NCBI RefSeq assembly: GCF_030247195.1
Contig: NC_080671.1
Location: 196,588,676 to 196,652,675 of the forward strand
Reading direction: 5' to 3'
Source: Topomyia yanbarensis
Taxonomy: Eukaryota > Arthropoda > Insecta > Diptera > Culicidae
Length of the DNA: 64,000 nt
The translations under genes were made by a program, and so were the position numbers. Below, one piece after another: positions 37,621 to 51,275 of the stretch (its first letter is position 1; every line of letters starts with the position of its first letter). The notes below the pieces were generated by a model. It saw only the letters and a program-made list of their open reading frames with translations, did not search any database and was not told the DNA's origin.

Positions 37621-39322
37621 TTCAAGTACCAGGTGGGTAGGTGCCCGATCAGAAACACATAGCGCAAATATTTTAAAAAATCTATCTCGATTTATAACAC
37701 AACTTACTACGAAAATTGCATTCTATTATAAACTTTTTGTTGAATTCTGATCAGGTGGGGTGGTTTTGGATTGAGTTCAGTACTGTAGGGTGCGACGTGT
37801 GTGTGCTGATTGAAAGTTTGCGTTTGAATAAAATAATTTATTTTTGTGCTTGTGAGCGCGTTGGATTGACGATGTTTTCGGCGATGAGATGAGCCTATTG
37901 GTACGCATATTTCCAGTATATGTGATACGTTTTGTATTACTATGGCATCTGATAACATGCATCTGTAATTGTTTCAAAACCACGGGCGGACTCAACTGGA
38001 TTTACGCCTACAGAAAGGCGAGGATTAGTTGGATATTTTTCTGGGCGAGGAGACTGAGTTATGTTAGAACTGTTTTTCTTGTAATTTGTTTTCAAACCGA
38101 TGCGATGCGATGGTTTATATCGATCGAATTCCGTAGTGCGTGTTCAGCAGCGTAGTATGTTATATGGAAGTTTCAAAGTGGAATTGGAACGGAAACAATC
38201 ACATTTCTAGTACAGCTTCTTGATTTATTATTTCGAACAGTTTTATTTTGAATTGTGTAACTGGTAAACGCTGCCGTTCTCTTTGGTTTGGTAGATTGGA
38301 GAAAATAATTTCGAGTCAAGTAACAACATAAGATCACGTTCGGTAGTGGTACATTTCTAGGTAATAAAGAAATTTGCGACAATTTGTTACATGAGGGAAG
38401 GAGGGGAGTCAATTTTGGGCAATTTTTGCGTTACGTAATTCATGAATGGTCCCATAAGAACACGAAAAATGAAAAAAAACAAGATTTTTTCAGGATTCAG
38501 GATAAAGTGACAACAACAACTGTTAAGGGGAGCGTCTGGTGTAAAGTGCTCAAAAGGAAAGTTATTTTTTTACGATTTTGAAGGCAAGGCAACAATGGAT
38601 CTTTTGTGTTATATTGGGATCGCTTTATACATTCATTGTGTACGAAAAAAATATTTTCAGTTACACAGAGCCACACCTACGAGCGTTCCAAGAGTAGACG
38701 TCCACCCATTTCCAGGTCGAGGAGCGCCGCGGCGAACACGATAAAATTGTCTGATTCGGGAAATTCAATCAGTTTTGTATAGCTTAGACTTGTAGTTAGT
38801 TTATTAGCCACAAAAAATAGAAAAAAGTTCGAGTTTAGGACGATTCGATGAAAACCGAAAAAAACTCATATTTTACTGTAAATTTCGCTAATTTTTCTTC
38901 AAAATAAAAGGGAGAAAGAAATTTTATGATGATTTCTGTGTCTCATTGACAGACTAATTGGGCATATTCATAAAAAAATCAATTCAGTTCGTTGAGATTT
39001 CTTTAATTATCGTGTTCGCCAATTTGAAAAACACAGTTTCGAGAAAAATGCTATTAAAGAGTGTCCCACATCAAATTGCATCACGGAAAAAACGCTGTAG
39101 AAAATGACCCTTTGGGTATTTTCTCTTGAAAATTTGGGTAGAAGTAGTTTAGAGTGTATTGTTTACACTGTCTATTTATCGCTGTCAATTTTTCGAAACC
39201 TGGGGTGGCATTACGCATCTCGAAACGAAAGGTTTATTGTATGCAAGCTTGTATGAAAAAGTCGATTCGAAATGGTTCCATAATGTCGCCCCTGTTGCCG
39301 AAAGATTGAAATCTGCGCGTCG
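37621..39322. other. No supported gene
   Basis: Mixed AT-rich sequence. Short ORFs on both strands carry no domain signal, and no TIR pair was recognised. Confidence 0.35.
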
Positions 39323-40378
39323 AATGTATTTAGGGTTGCCACCCCTCCGGGTTTTACCCGGAGACTCCGGTTTTCGGGAGCGATTTCCGGGTTTTACATC
39401 AATTTCTCCGGGTTTGGTGGGAAGAAGCATAGGTTCAATTTTTTGGAATTAATTGATTCTTTACAAAATATTTAAAAAGTCTAAATTAACTATTACTCTG
39501 GTTCAGATTTATTTTTCCCGACTAATCCTTCGTTTCAAGGTGGCGAAGAGTTCACCAAATATTGCTAATTTAACAATGAAAATGAAAAACAAATAAAATT
39601 TACTACAAATTAACCTTCCGGAAGTCGCGCTAGTACACTGAGTGCACGCTGCTCTGAAAATCTAGCGAAATCGTCTTAGGGGACCAGCGGCTGCTCGTTC
39701 GGTAAGCCATATGCGCGACTTCCAAAGGGTTAAGGAAAGTAATATTTCGCTATGTGCTACAATTGAAATGTTGCATTCCACTAAGTCGCTCAAAATGGTG
39801 TAAGAAGTTATTTTACTGCAATTTTACCAAATCATTTCACACTTAGTAGTGCTTATCACCAGCTGCACTAAGGTCTGGCAGATTTGTTCTAATTCAACTG
39901 ACTAGGTCAACATCAAACGAGTTCTTGCGGTGTTGTTGCTACTCCAGCAGCGATCCTTAACTGGGCTAGGGAGGTGAGTTTTGCCCCTTTGTTGCGAAAT
40001 TAAAATTTGTTGGTGACGAATAACCGACACCACATAGTGTGATGTCGCAGCTCTGCCTCCTTTGCTCTCCTTCTCCTGTTCGTTGTGGAGGAGAGCAATG
40101 CTCGTTCGACCTCCACAGTGAGAGTAGCTGGTGCTTTTGTATTCTTGGCACTTAGTCAGGGAAGTGAAATACTACACCACATTAAACCGATAAAACCGTT
40201 CACAAGCGTGAAAAATTTACAGTTTTACTTTAACGTGGTAAAAAAGCGATTAAAGTGCTCTAATAGCAATCGCTTTGATTCCAATTTCTGTCTCGTTCCA
40301 CTCAAAATCCACCAACCCCCAGATCAGTGAAAATCTCCGGGTCAAAGCCTCTCCAGAGGTGGCAACCCTAAATGTATT
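39323..40378. mobile_element. hAT-like non-autonomous element, 8-bp perfect TSD
   Basis: AATGTATT (39323-39330 and 40371-40378) flanks an element that starts TAGGGTTGCCACC and ends GGTGGCAACCCTA. CTCCGGGT phrases lie inside both ends. It is 1,040 bp and encodes no transposase. A smaller TTAA-flanked MITE lies within it (39610-39733). Confidence 0.88.
39610..39733. mobile_element. piggyBac-like MITE nested in the hAT-like element
   Basis: TTAA at both ends flanks CCTTCCGGAAGTCGCGC on the left and the inverse of CCCTTTGGAAGTCGCGC on the right. The TTAA target duplication and CCYTT start fit piggyBac. At 124 bp it is non-coding. Confidence 0.7.
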
Positions 40379-42103
<1,725 letters not shown>

Positions 42104-42212
42104 TATCACTATATCTACTATACTACTCACACTATCTACTCTATACTACTACTATAATATATATATACTATAGATATACCTACTATACTACACTCTACAC
42201 TATCTACTCTAT

Positions 42213-43310
42213 AAATCTTGGGTGATCACCAATCTAGGAGCGGCATTGTATAGATTTGGCAACGTAATTGACTGGCACGTTCTCTCACACACTACAACCC
42301 CTTTACGCAATTTAGCCATTCTGTTTCTACAGACTTCACGGTCGACTCTAAATACACATCTCCAACATTGAGCATAATTTATATTTTTATGTTAACTATA
42401 AACCACTGGCACATAGAACAAACATATAATGCTAGAACCTTTCTCAAAAAATCTGTGTAAGCATTTAAATGGTACCCATCGCATACAGGTTTGCATGCGT
42501 GAATTACAATTGTATCCAAGTTTTCACACAAGACCCGTATAGCGTTTGCTACCCGATCGTAGCGCCGGCTAGTAGCAAGTTGCTACTTGCTGGTGGCATT
42601 CCAAAACGGCAAGTTTATTTCTTACACACATTGACCACCGTCCAAAGTTACTACAATGGAGGAAACATGTCGAAGTTCATTTCAAAAGTTCTGCAGTGCC
42701 CGTCATTTGACTTTATTAAACCAATCATACAGCTGTTGACAAAAAAACATTCGTTTTGGTGGGGGAGTATGTTGCGGCAGAGCGCAATCTGTGCATATGC
42801 CCCCGCCGTTGTACATGTATTATCTGTGATAAAGTGCGCCAAATAAAATTCACGACAGTCTAGTTCAGTCACCGCCGGCGGTGGTCGATCGATCGTACTT
42901 TGTGTTTTTATATCTTATCACAGTCCATCTTTTGTTTCACTGTTTGTGCCTTGTTCGCTTCGTCCGTTTATTGGAAGGCAGGAAACGGGTCCTACCGCTC
43001 AGAATGATCAGCTAGTTTACTGTACAACGTGCTATTCAAATCATTCCCAAAGTTTAAACGGGATACATAGGAGGAAGAGCGCATGTTAAAAAGAAGGGAA
43101 ATATTCACAATAGATTTTGATCCATTTTAACAACTGTTGTAAATACAAGAATAAATAAACGGTATCCAATTAAGGAGAAACAAATCACATCCGTCACTAA
43201 TTAGGTCGTATCTATGCATTTCTCTAATATGGTTATTCAGTCAAATAGAATGAACATTTTGATGTACCACTTTCGACCAAATAACACTTGAATCAAAACT
43301 AGTCAGTCAA
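42213..43310. other. No supported gene
   Basis: Contains a CTAGTAGCAAGTTGCTACTTG hairpin-like patch near 42570. A 125-codon plus-strand ORF (42469-42846) has no domain I recognise and is not splice-bounded. Confidence 0.3.
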
Positions 43311-43315
43311 ATGGC

Positions 43316-43386
43316 ATTCGGCCAAAGAATCCATTCGGCAAAATGACCTATTCGGCCAAATGACCCGTTCGGCCAAATTACCCATT
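43316..43386 (+). repeat. Short tandem TTCGGCCAAATGACC repeat
   Basis: Four or five imperfect copies of a 15-18 bp 'ttcggccaaatgaccc' unit. Non-coding. Confidence 0.7.
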
Positions 43387-45280
43387 ATTCCTCGCAATTA
43401 ATATTTTAAAAATCAGATTTTCGTAGGAAAACTCGTCAAAATATCTTCTCCGTGCACCAAATACATCAGAACTCTTCTTCAAATTTCAGATTTCAGATGA
43501 TCATATTTCTCATCATGTTAAAGACATGAACCATCTATATCAAATCAATCAATTCAAATATTCCAATACCAACAATTTCAAACTATTTATATAAGCTCAA
43601 TCATATAACTATGTCTTATCAACAACCCGGGTTGAATACAGCAAATTATGCCATCGCGCTGGGAAGAAAAAACTTCCCACTACCAAAGGCAATCAATCGG
43701 GTGGTAGCGCCCATTACGGATAGCTTTTCAACGTCTCGACCGTATGGCGTTGAAGGGTAACGAGGATGAAATATTGTCACCCCAAAATGTTGATTCGAAT
43801 TTCAATCAGTATCCGGCAAACAACAACCCACACGCAGCGGAACCCCTATTTTCCTACCGAAATTGACTATCTAGGGTGTCTAGAGCAAACAATTTATTTT
43901 TCGCGTTCGTAGCAATGAGTTCCTGCTTTTGACTGAAACCAACGAATAGACACGTGATGAAGAGGAGGAGAAGGAGAAGGATGACGGCCGCGGAGGAAGT
44001 AAGTTAAAAGATGTAAAAAAGAGTACCCTTTTTTGTCGACATCCCAATAAAAGTGTCATCCCGCGGTGAAAGGGATGCGACACTTCGGTTTTGATTTAAT
44101 GACTACATCAGCGCCAGAGAAAACCCCTTCTCATAATGACGGGATGCTTGGTTTTTCATTCACTATACACCACACGGTGCTTTGCGAAAAGTTGTTCGGT
44201 TTACTCGAATAGCAGTTATTTTATGTATTTAGCTGCTGTTGTGTGGAGATGTCCAATATTGCGGTAGTATACAATGCACTACAATGATGATAACTTTTAT
44301 GCTGAAATTGATAATTATTTTTAATTTAATCGGTTGACGTAGAAGTGGATATAACTTTCCAGTTATTTTAGTTAATGTACGCCCCATATACAGCTTTTTT
44401 TATCTTCACCAAACAATTTGTTCTTGGATAATGTAGTTTGTATTTTGTTGTATCCTTTTACAATAGTAGTGGTCGAAGCTGCCTGATTTAGAATCCCCAA
44501 ATGATAGGTTATATCAGTTCTAGTTCCGAATTATACGAAATGTAAAAAAGTTGCATGTTCGTTGCTAGATTGCCGATTAGCTGTCTTTTTATTCACTGTG
44601 ATTGTTGTCGCAGCAGCCTTAGAGTACTTTTTCATTGCGGCTCTTTTAGTTGCCTGTAATCGTCTCAACTCGACAGTTTGTCACGTATTTTTTGTAAAGT
44701 AAGCAGATTTTATGCGTAAAGTGCGAGATTCCGAATCGACTCTACTCGTAGATTAAAAGTCTGTAGGCGCAGGTCCCATTCGTGTTTTTCGAAAATTATG
44801 AGACGGATCTTAATCAACTAGTCTCAAAAAGAAGACCCAGCATCCGAACAATCAACTATCAAATTGATTTAGAATCTGATGTATAGTACTTATGATAGTG
44901 CACGCACCAAAACTTTTTTTGGCGTAGGACTACTTCTTTGTTTTCGCTATTGGGGTACACTTTGCAAATTCTACAAAAATGCTATGTAACGAAAAGTGGT
45001 CCAATTTTAAACGCATATAATTCAGCCATCTCACGATAAATTTTCAATTTTTTTGCACATGTCGCCCCGCCATACTTCTATGAATAGATTTCAATAGATA
45101 AACCCAAAGATTGTTGGTATCATGGCATTAAAAAATTAAATATTGTACAACTTAGTCAAAATATCGCGCATTTACACACAGAAGAGCGCTTCCCAAGTCC
45201 GGCACAACAGATTTGTGTACCTAGCGTGCTACGCTTCTATGAATGACGTCATCATCGACTATCTAAAGAACGGATTTGGC
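43387..45280. other. No supported gene
   Basis: No TIR pair or domain-bearing ORF was recognised. The sequence is AT-rich with a GA-rich patch near 43955-43985. Confidence 0.35.
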
Positions 45281-45430
45281 CGGACAAGCTCAGTTGCCTG
45301 TTGAACGGCAGGCGGAGCAGATCACTGCGCTGTGTGTTTTCACAGCCAATGTAGCTGAGTTAGAAGTTCGTTGCACTGGCTGTAGAGGTACGCTATCCAG
45401 TGCCGTCCAACATGCGACTGAGCTTGTCCG
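45281..45430. mobile_element. 150-bp MITE with CGGACAAGCTCAG ends
   Basis: The 13-bp CGGACAAGCTCAG is perfectly inverted at the right end (CTGAGCTTGTCCG), with 3-4 further imperfect positions. An ORF crosses it but is not transposase-like. The target duplication was not resolved. Confidence 0.5.
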
Positions 45431-46239
45431 TTCAAACACTATGCTTTCTTTTGTGTTGTGCTCGTTTCTAGCACACTTTTATGTACAATCTCGAACACAA
45501 TTAGTTGTCTTCTATATATCATCATCAGCGTTGACTCATTATGCTTTGTCCGCTTGGGTTCAATGTTTGAGGCGAATGTGTAGGTGGGTATATCAAATTT
45601 GTTACTAACCAATTGTTAGCGGTTGCATGCGTAACCTGCATGATGTGCTTTCGTTGTGCAAAGACGAAAACTTTCTTAGCAACAAATTTACGCTGATTGA
45701 TTGAAAGCACAATGAAAGTTTATTATCTACGTTCGATAAATTCATTGATTCATTTCCACTCAGCCTATCCAATTTGGATTCTGCTAATAGGTGCATACTA
45801 CAAAGCCTATTAATGAATGACCATATATAAAATTGTTTTCAATTCTTGTATATTTATAGTTTCGATATATGATTAAGACCACTGCATTCGCTACATTTGT
45901 ATGCGTACCTACTTTAGGAAAGTTACAATAATGGCACAATATGACTAGAAAGCTTGGTCTATACATGAAATGAAATTATATTGTCTAAAATTTGATTTTA
46001 ATTCACCGGTCCGGGTTTTTTACCACATACAATCGAAAAGTTTTTACAATTTTTAAAAGCTGTGCTATAAAGATTTAGTTCCAGGTATTAGTTCGGTCAC
46101 GGTTTTCTGTCTTCTTTCTTCAGATCTACGCAAATAAGTTTAATCGGATTCAATCATCTAAATGTACTAAGAAAATTAATATTTTACATTAAGTAGTATA
46201 ATCCTACATCTACAGTTCGTGCAACCCCATAGGGCTTCC

Positions 46240-46960
46240 CCTTGTAGTTTTTTGTTCTACCAAACAAATAAAGTCGGCCAAAATACGATCCTGGAAGCTA
46301 TAAACTACGATGTTGACGAGGTTCGATTAGATGGTAATGACGAATAAATCCTATGCCAAGTCAGAGTTCAAACATCTTCATGGGTTGGAGTTTTATACAG
46401 TAACCGGAACAGGCAGGGTGAAAGTTTTTCAAGCACATGAAAATAGCAAAGTTCGCTAAGAACTATGTAGTTTGGCAGGCAAATTGTATCTGCTACCTTG
46501 TCTGAATCAAGATGGTTATTCTGAGCTGCACTGGGCATCCTGCCATTTCGGAAAAAAATGGCCTGGTATGCCGTCAACAATGATCAGGTAGTGCTCAGGC
46601 CCAATGGCTCCCCAACACGCCAAAGTTCTACCCAATCGAAAAATATTGGGTCACCATCAAGCGAAACCCAAAAACCTTTCGGAAAGGAGTCATAATTCAT
46701 AAGTCCTGATTATGCCCTGTACAGACATAATCAGGTGACAGGAACTAAACGAAAGGCCCGGCAATTCGGATTCGGTCAACCGGAAGCTTGGCTGAATGGT
46801 ATATTGTTTCATCTTCGAAAGTAGAACATCAAGGATCTGTAAGACAATCTAACCGGAAAGTAATGTATATTCCAATGTCGCCGAAAGACATCAGGTTTAA
46901 GAAAGGTTTCATAAATCATAACAATGTGAATACAACAGAAGTTGTATAGCATTCCACCGA
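46240..46960 (+). pseudogene. Tc1/mariner-type transposase relic
   Basis: Across frames, the C-terminal part reads P-x-x-(F/Y)YPIEKYWVTIKR followed by Lys-rich sequence and a VRQSNRKV-like block. (R)PIEKYWxxIKR is the block just before the last catalytic acidic residue region of Tc1/mariner-like transposases. Upstream fragments include a short 'VVLRPNGSP'-type stretch. Frames change several times and stops are present, so it is non-functional. The call rests on one good block. Confidence 0.5.
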
Positions 46961-47137
46961 TACAAACTGGATGAGCAATTCTTTCACTTCAATAACACAA
47001 AGTTCATTTGTGAACTAAAAGGTGTCTCACATCAAATGTAGAAAATTACCTAGTGAACCGATCTTTTTCCCCACTAATAATCGTTTGGCATATTTATTTT
47101 ATTCAACTTCAATACCATAACCGAACGTTCACACCTT

Positions 47138-47153
47138 ATGCTTAACTCCACTT
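47138..47153. repeat. LINE target site duplication, left (3' end of the element)
   Basis: ATGCTTAACTCCACTT, repeated exactly at 54965-54980. Confidence 0.9.
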
Positions 47154-47160
47154 TTTTTTT

Positions 47161-48071
47161 AACGATGGAGAAGACCTTTATGTCCTAGCCCAGTACACGT
47201 GCTATTGGTAGGGTCCAGTCTACCGCACGGGGTGCACTGGGGGCGTGTCGGACTCGAATGGTGACCAGCCATTAATACCGACTAAACTCCATTGGGCTCC
47301 GCCATCATTCCTCCCAGGAACTACCTCTCGGTATTACTTCTGGGGGGATGGCTGTACTAAATGTACTCATTCACTCTCACTTACGCGATCATACATCCTG
47401 TATGAGGCTTACTTGGGTGCTCTCTTTGATTCACTCTCAAACACTCCCACATGAGGCTGACTTTTGTGCTCACCTTTTACGTTCCATGCGAGGCTGACTT
47501 GTGTGCTCACCTTACTCGTTCCTTGCTAGGCTTACTTTTGTGCTCGCCCCACCCATACCATGTGAGGCTGACTTGGGTGCTCACCCTATCACCTGATTCA
47601 CTCTCAATCGTGCCACTCTATTGTACCTTTGTCACTCCCCCTGGCATCCCATGTGGGACATTTTTCTTAGGCCCCACTTCTGACATACCATGCGAGGCTG
47701 ACTTGTGTGCTCACCTTTTTCATTCCATGCTAGGCTGACTTTTGTGCTAGCCTCTACCAACCTGTAAGGCTGACTTTTATGCTCACCCTTAACATGCCGT
47801 GTGAGACTGACTTGGATGCTCACCCTTTCACTCCTCTGCCACGCCATGAGGCATCGATAGCTAAGTTCCAACATACTTCGCTACGACCCTCCCGTCTTGG
47901 CATGAGGCAGTCCACTTATACGCCTATACACTCACTCTTCTGTCTTGCTTCGGGGTGGCTGGCTTTACCCCTTACGCGGTTGCCATTCGCTGCGCCAAAC
48001 CTGCCTCGGCATGAACAGACCATTCACTCCCTTTTTTGCGCTTGGCCTTTTTTGCTCCAGCTAACCAATCA
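47161..48071 (-). repeat. LINE 3' UTR with degenerate internal repeats
   Basis: Between the A-tail and the ORF2 stop. From about 47400 to 47830 the plus strand holds around nine imperfect copies of a 'gaggctgacttgtgtgctcacc' unit. These are non-coding and probably part of the family's 3' UTR. Confidence 0.65.
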
Positions 48072-48269
48072 CTAGTTAGTCGTGCCCGTCGTCTGTTGCT
48101 CGGTTCGCCAGATTACCTGTAGCCTACTGGCAATCTGGATGGTAGCAGCCGAGACTGCGTTCCACTTCTCCACCGATTGACACATCCGCTGAATAAGGGT
48201 ATCAGGGGTTGTGTCCCAGCCACAGACGTCAAGCATTGCTCTTCTTTCGACGTCGAACCGATGACATAC
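48072..48269 (-). pseudogene. R1-type LINE ORF2, C-terminal end (after the inserted array)
   Basis: The frame resumes after the duplication with ILFVCHRFDVERR, then WDTTPDTLIQRM and WNAVSAATIQI, and stops at 48072. This is the tail of R1-clade ORF2. The C in FVCHRF is the last ligand of the CX2CX8HX4C knuckle whose first three ligands lie on the other side of the array, about 3 kb away. The domain has been split between F and V. Confidence 0.88.
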
Positions 48270-48280
48270 GAACAGTATGT
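48270..48280. repeat. 11-bp target site duplication of the array, left
   Basis: GAACAGTATGT, repeated exactly at 51285-51295. In ORF2 it encodes part of the HILF segment, so the LINE reads straight through once one copy and the array are removed. Confidence 0.92.
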
Positions 48281-48448
48281 CCTTAGGGTGAAATATAGCA
48301 TAGTGCTTTCGCATAGGCCTGCTAAGCCAAGACAAGTTTCGGCTTCACTTGTGTCTCATCGGCATAAACAGAACTTCTGCTCGAAAGGGACATCACGTTT
48401 GCTCAGTCGTTTGTTTGAAACACATAGTGTGTTTTAGTTTTAAGGGAT

Positions 48449-48523
48449 TTGCGTCAATCCGGCGCTAATCTATTCCGACAATACGTTAGTGTCGGTTTCT
48501 GATGAGGCGAAGCCGAAACGTAA
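48449..48523 (+). ncRNA. Hammerhead ribozyme, unit 1
   Basis: UUGCGU (48449-48454) pairs with ACGUAA (48518-48523) as helix III, with one G·U. The predicted cleavage is after C48455 (GUC). Helix I runs from 48456 and closes before CUGAUGA (48499-48505). Helix II is GGC-GAA-GCC (48506-48514), then GAA(A) (48515-48518). All invariant core bases are present. Helices I and II are closed and III is open, so it is type III. Here helix I carries a U·U at its third pair. Confidence 0.85.
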
Positions 48524-48792
48524 CATAGTATGAAATAAGGATTTGTGCCCTCCTGTACAAAGACTGGTTTTTACTAACAAATTTTCACCCTAGTGAGAAA
48601 TTTTGGTTTTTACCAAATTTTCCTCCTTAGGGTGAAATATAGCATAGTGCTTTCGCATAGGCCTGCTAAGCCAAGACAAGTTTCGGCTTCACTTGTGTCT
48701 CATCGGCATAAACAGAACTTCTGCTCGAAAGGGACATCACGTTTGCTCAGTCGTTTGTTTGAAACACATAGTGTGTTTTAGTTTTAAGGGAT

Positions 48793-48867
48793 TTGCGTCA
48801 ATCCGGCGCTAATCTATTCCGACAATACGTTAGTGTCGGTTTCTGATGAGGCGAAGCCGAAACGTAA
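48793..48867 (+). ncRNA. Hammerhead ribozyme, unit 2
   Basis: Identical in structure to unit 1, including the AAUCC start of helix I and the ACGUAA arm of helix III. Predicted cleavage after 48799. Confidence 0.85.
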
Positions 48868-49136
48868 CATAGTATGAAATAAGGATTTGTGCCCTCCTGT
48901 ACAAAGACTGGTTTTTACTAACAAATTTTCACCCTAGTGAGAAATTTTGGTTTTTACCAAATTTTCCTCCTTAGGGTGAAATATAGCATAGTGCTTTCGC
49001 ATAGGCCTGCTAAGCCAAGACAAGTTTCGGCTTCACTTGTGTCTCATCGGCATAAACAGAACTTCTGCTCGAACGGGACATCACGTTTGATCAGTCGTTT
49101 GTTTGAAACACATAGTGTGTTTTAGTTTTAAGGGAT

Positions 49137-49211
49137 TTGCGTCAAGCCGGCGCTAATCTATTCCGACAATACGTTAGTGTCGGTTTCTGATGAGGCGAAG
49201 CCGAAACGCAA
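49137..49211 (+). ncRNA. Hammerhead ribozyme, unit 3
   Basis: First unit with AAGCC in helix I (G·U instead of U·U) and ACGCAA in helix III (G-C instead of G·U). Helix I pairs over 14 consecutive positions. Predicted cleavage after 49143. Confidence 0.87.
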
Positions 49212-49480
49212 CATAGTATGAAATAAGGATTTGTGCCCTCCTGTACAAAGACTGGTTTTTACCAACAAATTTTCACCCTAGTGAGAAATTTTGGTTTTTA
49301 CCAAATTTTTCTCCTTAGGGTGAAATATAGCATAGTGCTTTCGCATAGGCCTGCTAAACCAAGACAAGTTTCGGCTTCACTTGTGTCTCATCGGCATAAA
49401 CAGAACTTCTGCTCGAACGGGACATCACGTTTGATCAGTCGTTTGTTTGAAACACATAGTGTGTTTTAGTTTTAAGGGAT

Positions 49481-49555
49481 TTGCGTCAAGCCGGCGCTAA
49501 TCTATTCCGACAATACGTTAGTGTCGGTTTCTGATGAGGCGAAGCCGAAACGCAA
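49481..49555 (+). ncRNA. Hammerhead ribozyme, unit 4
   Basis: Same core and helices as unit 3; predicted cleavage after 49487. Confidence 0.87.
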
Positions 49556-49824
49556 CGTAGTATGAAATAAGGATTTGTGCCCTCTTGTACAAAGACTGGT
49601 TTTTACCAACAAATTTTCACCCTAGTGAGAAATTTTGGTTTTTACCAAATTTTCCTCCTTAGGGTGAAATATAGCATAGTGCTTTCGCATAGGCCTGCTA
49701 AGCCAAGACAAGTTTCGGCTTCACTTGTGTCTCATCGGCATAAACAGAACTTCTGCTCGAACGGGACATCACGTTTGATCAGTCGTTTGTTTGAAACACA
49801 TAGTGTGTTTTAGTTTTAAGGGAT

Positions 49825-49899
49825 TTGCGTCAAGCCGGCGCTAATCTATTCCGACAATACGTTAGTGTCGGTTTCTGATGAGGCGAAGCCGAAACGCAA
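49825..49899 (+). ncRNA. Hammerhead ribozyme, unit 5
   Basis: Same core and helices as unit 3; predicted cleavage after 49831. Confidence 0.87.
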
Positions 49900-50168
49900 C
49901 ATAGTATGAAATAAGGATTTGTGCCCTCCTGTACAAAGACTGGTTTTTACCAACAAATTTTCACCCTAGTGAGAAATTTTGGTTTTTACCAAATTTTCCT
50001 CCTTAGGGTGAAATATAGCATAGTGATTTCGCATAGGCCTGCTAAGCCAAGACAAGTTTCGGCTTCACTTGTGTCTCATCGGCATAAACAGAACTTCTGC
50101 TCGAACGGGACATCACGTTTGATCAGTCGTTTGTTTGAAACACATAGTGTGTTTTAGTTTTAAGGGAT

Positions 50169-50243
50169 TTGCGTCAAGCCGGCGCTAATCTATTCCGACA
50201 ATACGTTAGTGTCGGTTTCTGATGAGGCGAAGCCGAAACGTAA
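50169..50243 (+). ncRNA. Hammerhead ribozyme, unit 6
   Basis: AAGCC helix I as in unit 3, but ACGUAA in helix III as in units 1-2 (one G·U). It is a mixed unit. Predicted cleavage after 50175. Confidence 0.86.
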
Positions 50244-50512
50244 CATAGTATGAAATAAGGATTTGTGCCCTCCTGTACAAAGACTGGTTTTTACTAACAA
50301 ATTTTCACCCTAGTGAGAAATTTTGGTTTTTACCAAATTTTCCTCCTTAGGGTGAAATATAGCATAGTGCTTTCGCATAGGCCTGCTAAGCCAAGACAAG
50401 TTTCGGCTTCACTTGTGTCTCATCGGCATAAACAGAACTTCTGCTCGAACGGGACATCACGTTTGATCAGTCGTTTGTTTGAAACACATAGTGTGTTTTA
50501 GTTTTAAGGGAT

Positions 50513-50587
50513 TTGCGTCAAGCCGGCGCTAATCTATTCCGACAATACGTTAGTGTCGGTTTCTGATGAGGCGAAGCCGAAACGCAA
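50513..50587 (+). ncRNA. Hammerhead ribozyme, unit 7
   Basis: Same core and helices as unit 3; predicted cleavage after 50519. Confidence 0.87.
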
Positions 50588-50856
50588 CATAGTATGAAAT
50601 AAGGATTTGTGCCCTCCTGTACAAAGACTGGTTTTTACCAACAAATTTTCACCCTAGTGAGAAATTTTGGTTTTTACCAAATTTTCCTTCTTAGGGTGAA
50701 ATATAGCATAGTGATTTCGCATAGGCCTGCTAAGCCAAGACAAGTTTCGGCTTCACTTGTGTCTCATCGGCATAAACAGAACTTCTGCTCGAACGGGACA
50801 TCACGTTTGATCAGTCGTTTGTTTGAAACACATAGTGTGTTTTAGTTTTAAGGGAT

Positions 50857-50931
50857 TTGCGTCAAGCCGGCGCTAATCTATTCCGACAATACGTTAGTGT
50901 CGGTTTCTGATGAGGCGAAGCCGAAACGCAA
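50857..50931 (+). ncRNA. Hammerhead ribozyme, unit 8
   Basis: Same core and helices as unit 3; predicted cleavage after 50863. Confidence 0.87.
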
Positions 50932-51200
50932 CATAGTATGAAATAAGGATTTGTGCCCTCCTGTACAAAGACTGGTTTTTACCAACAAATTTTCACCCTA
51001 GTGAGAAATTTTGGTTTTTACCAAATTTTCCTCCTTAGGGTGAAATATAGCATAGTGATTTCGCATAGGCCTGCTAAGCCAAGACAAGTTTCGGCTTCAC
51101 TTGTGTCTCATCGGCATAAACAGAACTTCTGCTCGAACGGGACATCACGTTTGATCAGTCGTTTGTTTGAAACACATAGTGTGTTTTAGTTTTAAGGGAT

Positions 51201-51275
51201 TTGCGTCAAGCCGGCGCTAATCTATTCCGACAATACGTTAGTGTCGGTTTCTGATGAGGCGAAGCCGAAACGCAA
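51201..51275 (+). ncRNA. Hammerhead ribozyme, unit 9
   Basis: Complete motif in the last, partial unit. The array ends 9 bases after its helix III, just before the target duplication. Predicted cleavage after 51207. Confidence 0.87.

Noticed and set aside
42469..42846. 125-codon plus-strand ORF as a gene
   Set aside because: No domain, no signal peptide pattern, no splice or polyadenylation context; within the length expected by chance.
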